From: an uncultured Porphyromonadaceae bacterium
GTDB lineage: Bacteria; Bacteroidota; Bacteroidia; Bacteroidales; Muribaculaceae
Assembly: GCA_905212215.1 (NCBI GenBank)
Contig: CAJMDR010000124.1
Location: 1-6,455 of the forward strand
Length of the DNA: 6,455 bases
Direction of reading: 5' to 3'
Shown: piece by piece, positions 5,536 through 6,455 of the stretch
Numbering within the stretch: position 1 is the stretch's first letter
How the letters are laid out: every line of letters starts with the position of its first letter
Position numbers and translations under genes: made by a program
Notes under the pieces: model-generated
The model's database searches: none
Told to the model about the DNA's origin: nothing
What the model saw: only the letters and a program-made list of their open reading frames with translations

Positions 5536-6161
5536 CGTTTGGTAGTGATTATATCCTTGTTTTCAAGGATGTTGAAACCTTCAATAATAAACCCGTTGGG
5601 ATTGTCGTCGGAGCGCGACACATTTGACAGACGGCATACCGTTATCAATGTGCGCTCCGTCATGTTGGACTCACGGATAATCATCTGGCGCGCGTATGTC
5701 CTGGCGGTATAGGGATATGTGTTGAAATCACACACCACGCTGTCAACCTGCACGACCTGATTGATATTTCCGGCTATGATACGGTTGTAGTAACCTTTCT
5801 CCGAGAAATCGGTATAATAATTGTATGCCGACTTGTCGCTGAGTATCAGCGCACGGTTGATGTTATGCTCGATGGCTGATTTGTCAGGAGAAAGATTGAA
5901 GAACAGCTCGTGGAAGCGTCGGACGTGTTCACGTGCCTCCGCAGGTCGGTTCTGGCTCATATCCTGCGACAAGGCAAGCATAAGCGACTTACCGTTGTCA
6001 AGGACATAGATTTTCTCACGCTGCTTCTCGGCGAAATTGAACACCATTATCATCGCGACCGACACCACAACGGCACACATCGCAACGAATATGATACCGA
6101 AAAGACGTATCTGGCGAAATGATGACTCAATGTTCCTTAATGATTTGAACTCCATAGGCAT
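5532..6161 (-). CDS. traK: Conjugative transposon protein TraK, VirB8-like inner-membrane component
   Basis: A 209-residue protein of the Bacteroidetes TraK family, the VirB8-like scaffold of the transfer channel. A short cytoplasmic N-terminus contains E4-F-K-S-L-R-N-I-E-S-S-F, the typical opening of TraK. A membrane segment at about 20-42 is followed by a periplasmic domain of about 165 residues, the VirB8 layout. C144 and C176 are in the periplasmic part and could pair. Family members usually begin at the Met two codons later (6155), so either Met may be the real start. The gene begins two bases after the traJ stop (6164) and its stop overlaps the traL start by four bases. Confidence 0.92.
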   Translation of the reverse strand: MPMEFKSLRNIESSFRQIRLFGIIFVAMCAVVVSVAMIMVFNFAEKQREKIYVLDNGKSLMLALSQDMSQNRPAEAREHVRRFHELFFNLSPDKSAIEHNINRALILSDKSAYNYYTDFSEKGYYNRIIAGNINQVVQVDSVVCDFNTYPYTARTYARQMIIRESNMTERTLITVCRLSNVSRSDDNPNGFIIEGFNILENKDIITTKR

Positions 6162-6163
6162 GA

Positions 6164-6455
6164 TTATTTGAGAAGTTTACCGGCCCGACCTGCCACATTG
6201 CCCGCAACTCCACCGGCGACACTTGCCGCACCGGAGCCGACCTGCATTGCGGTGGTGTTGACCGCACGGTTGTAATTACCTGCGCCTCCAGCCTGTATAA
6301 TCCAGCCTGCAACCGTTGGAATTGTAAAATACCCGATAATGCCGATAATCATGAACACCGTATAAGCGGTGTTGCTCCCGTCAAGGTCAACATTCGGATT
6401 ATTAGTCAGTTCCGAAATATCATTCTGGAGCATCAGCACCTGTATTTTCGCCAGT
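6164..6455 (-). CDS. traJ: Conjugative transposon protein TraJ, C-terminal 96 codons (VirB6-like), runs off right edge
   Basis: An open frame from the window edge to TAA at 6164 gives the last 96 complete codons (6454-6167) of a multi-spanning membrane protein; the reading frame is open upstream and the true start is outside. The visible part begins L-A-K-I-Q-V-L-M-L-Q-N-D, has a negatively charged loop, then one or two membrane segments (about 30-57 of the visible part: V-F-M-I-I-G-I-I-G-Y-F-T-I-P-T-V-A-G-W-I). It ends in a Gly/Ala-rich tail with G-x-x-x-G spacing and a basic terminus G-K-L-L-K. This matches the C-terminus of TraJ, the VirB6-like inner-membrane channel protein of CTnDOT-type elements, and traJ always precedes traK. 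An internal GTG at 6439 is not a start. Confidence 0.88.
   Translation of the reverse strand, partial: LAKIQVLMLQNDISELTNNPNVDLDGSNTAYTVFMIIGIIGYFTIPTVAGWIIQAGGAGNYNRAVNTTAMQVGSGAASVAGGVAGNVAGRAGKLLK

Larger units (their letters stand above)
1..6455 (-). mobile_element. Segment of a Bacteroidales conjugative transposon / ICE (tra operon, traJ to lysozyme, then integrase start)
   Basis: All ten tra-region genes and the partial recombinase lie on the minus strand in the order traJ-K-L-M-N-O-(primase-like)-P-Q-lysozyme-integrase. That order, with TraM, TraN and TraQ clearly recognisable, is the signature of CTnDOT-type elements of Bacteroidetes. Neither end of the element is in the window: the left edge cuts a tyrosine recombinase and the right edge cuts traJ, with traA-traI expected beyond it. 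No attachment site can be placed. Whether the recombinase belongs to the same element or to a neighbouring insertion cannot be decided here. Confidence 0.88.

Noticed and set aside
1..6455. CRISPR array, tRNA, rRNA or insertion sequence
   Set aside because: No regularly spaced repeats, no cloverleaf or rRNA-like segment, and no transposase or paired terminal repeats were seen; the window is almost fully coding.

Overview
The window is a 6.5-kb piece of the transfer (tra) operon of a Bacteroidales conjugative transposon or ICE of the CTnDOT type. It is read entirely on the minus strand, so the operon runs from right to left. The assignment rests on gene order and protein sequence: the tail of TraJ, then TraK, TraL, TraM, TraN, TraO, a small primase-like protein, TraP, TraQ and a lysozyme. 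This is the conserved order of the Bacteroidetes-specific type IV secretion system. Weak or absent Shine-Dalgarno sites, A-rich gene starts and a lipobox followed by acidic residues also fit Bacteroidales. The genus cannot be fixed from the sequence.

Layout in the direction of transcription: TraJ C-terminus (enters from the right edge, stops at 6164), TraK (6161-5532), TraL (5535-5206), TraM (5237-4035), TraN (4016-3006), TraO (2995-2414), a 115-residue protein resembling the N-terminal module of a primase (2410-2063), TraP (2059-1181), TraQ (1177-647), lysozyme (650-153). A 92-base gap follows, holding a 9-bp perfect inverted repeat. The first 20 codons of a tyrosine recombinase then begin at 60 and run off the left edge. 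Genes are separated by at most 18 bases, and three junctions overlap (4, 32 and 4 bases), so this is one tightly coupled transcription unit.

How the parts fit: TraJ (VirB6-like), TraK (VirB8-like) and TraL are inner-membrane pieces. TraM (VirB10-like) spans the envelope. TraN (VirB9-like), TraO and TraQ are exported envelope or outer-membrane pieces, and the lysozyme opens the peptidoglycan for the channel. TraP and its small neighbour belong to the DNA-processing side, probably priming of transferred single strands. No antibiotic-resistance or other cargo gene is in the window.

The least expected points are the recombinase start hidden at the left edge, and the free-standing 115-residue protein that aligns almost without gaps to the N-terminal module of TraP. 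In both of these proteins the zinc ligands of the CHC2 finger are replaced. The rest is a well-known conjugation system, not a new one.
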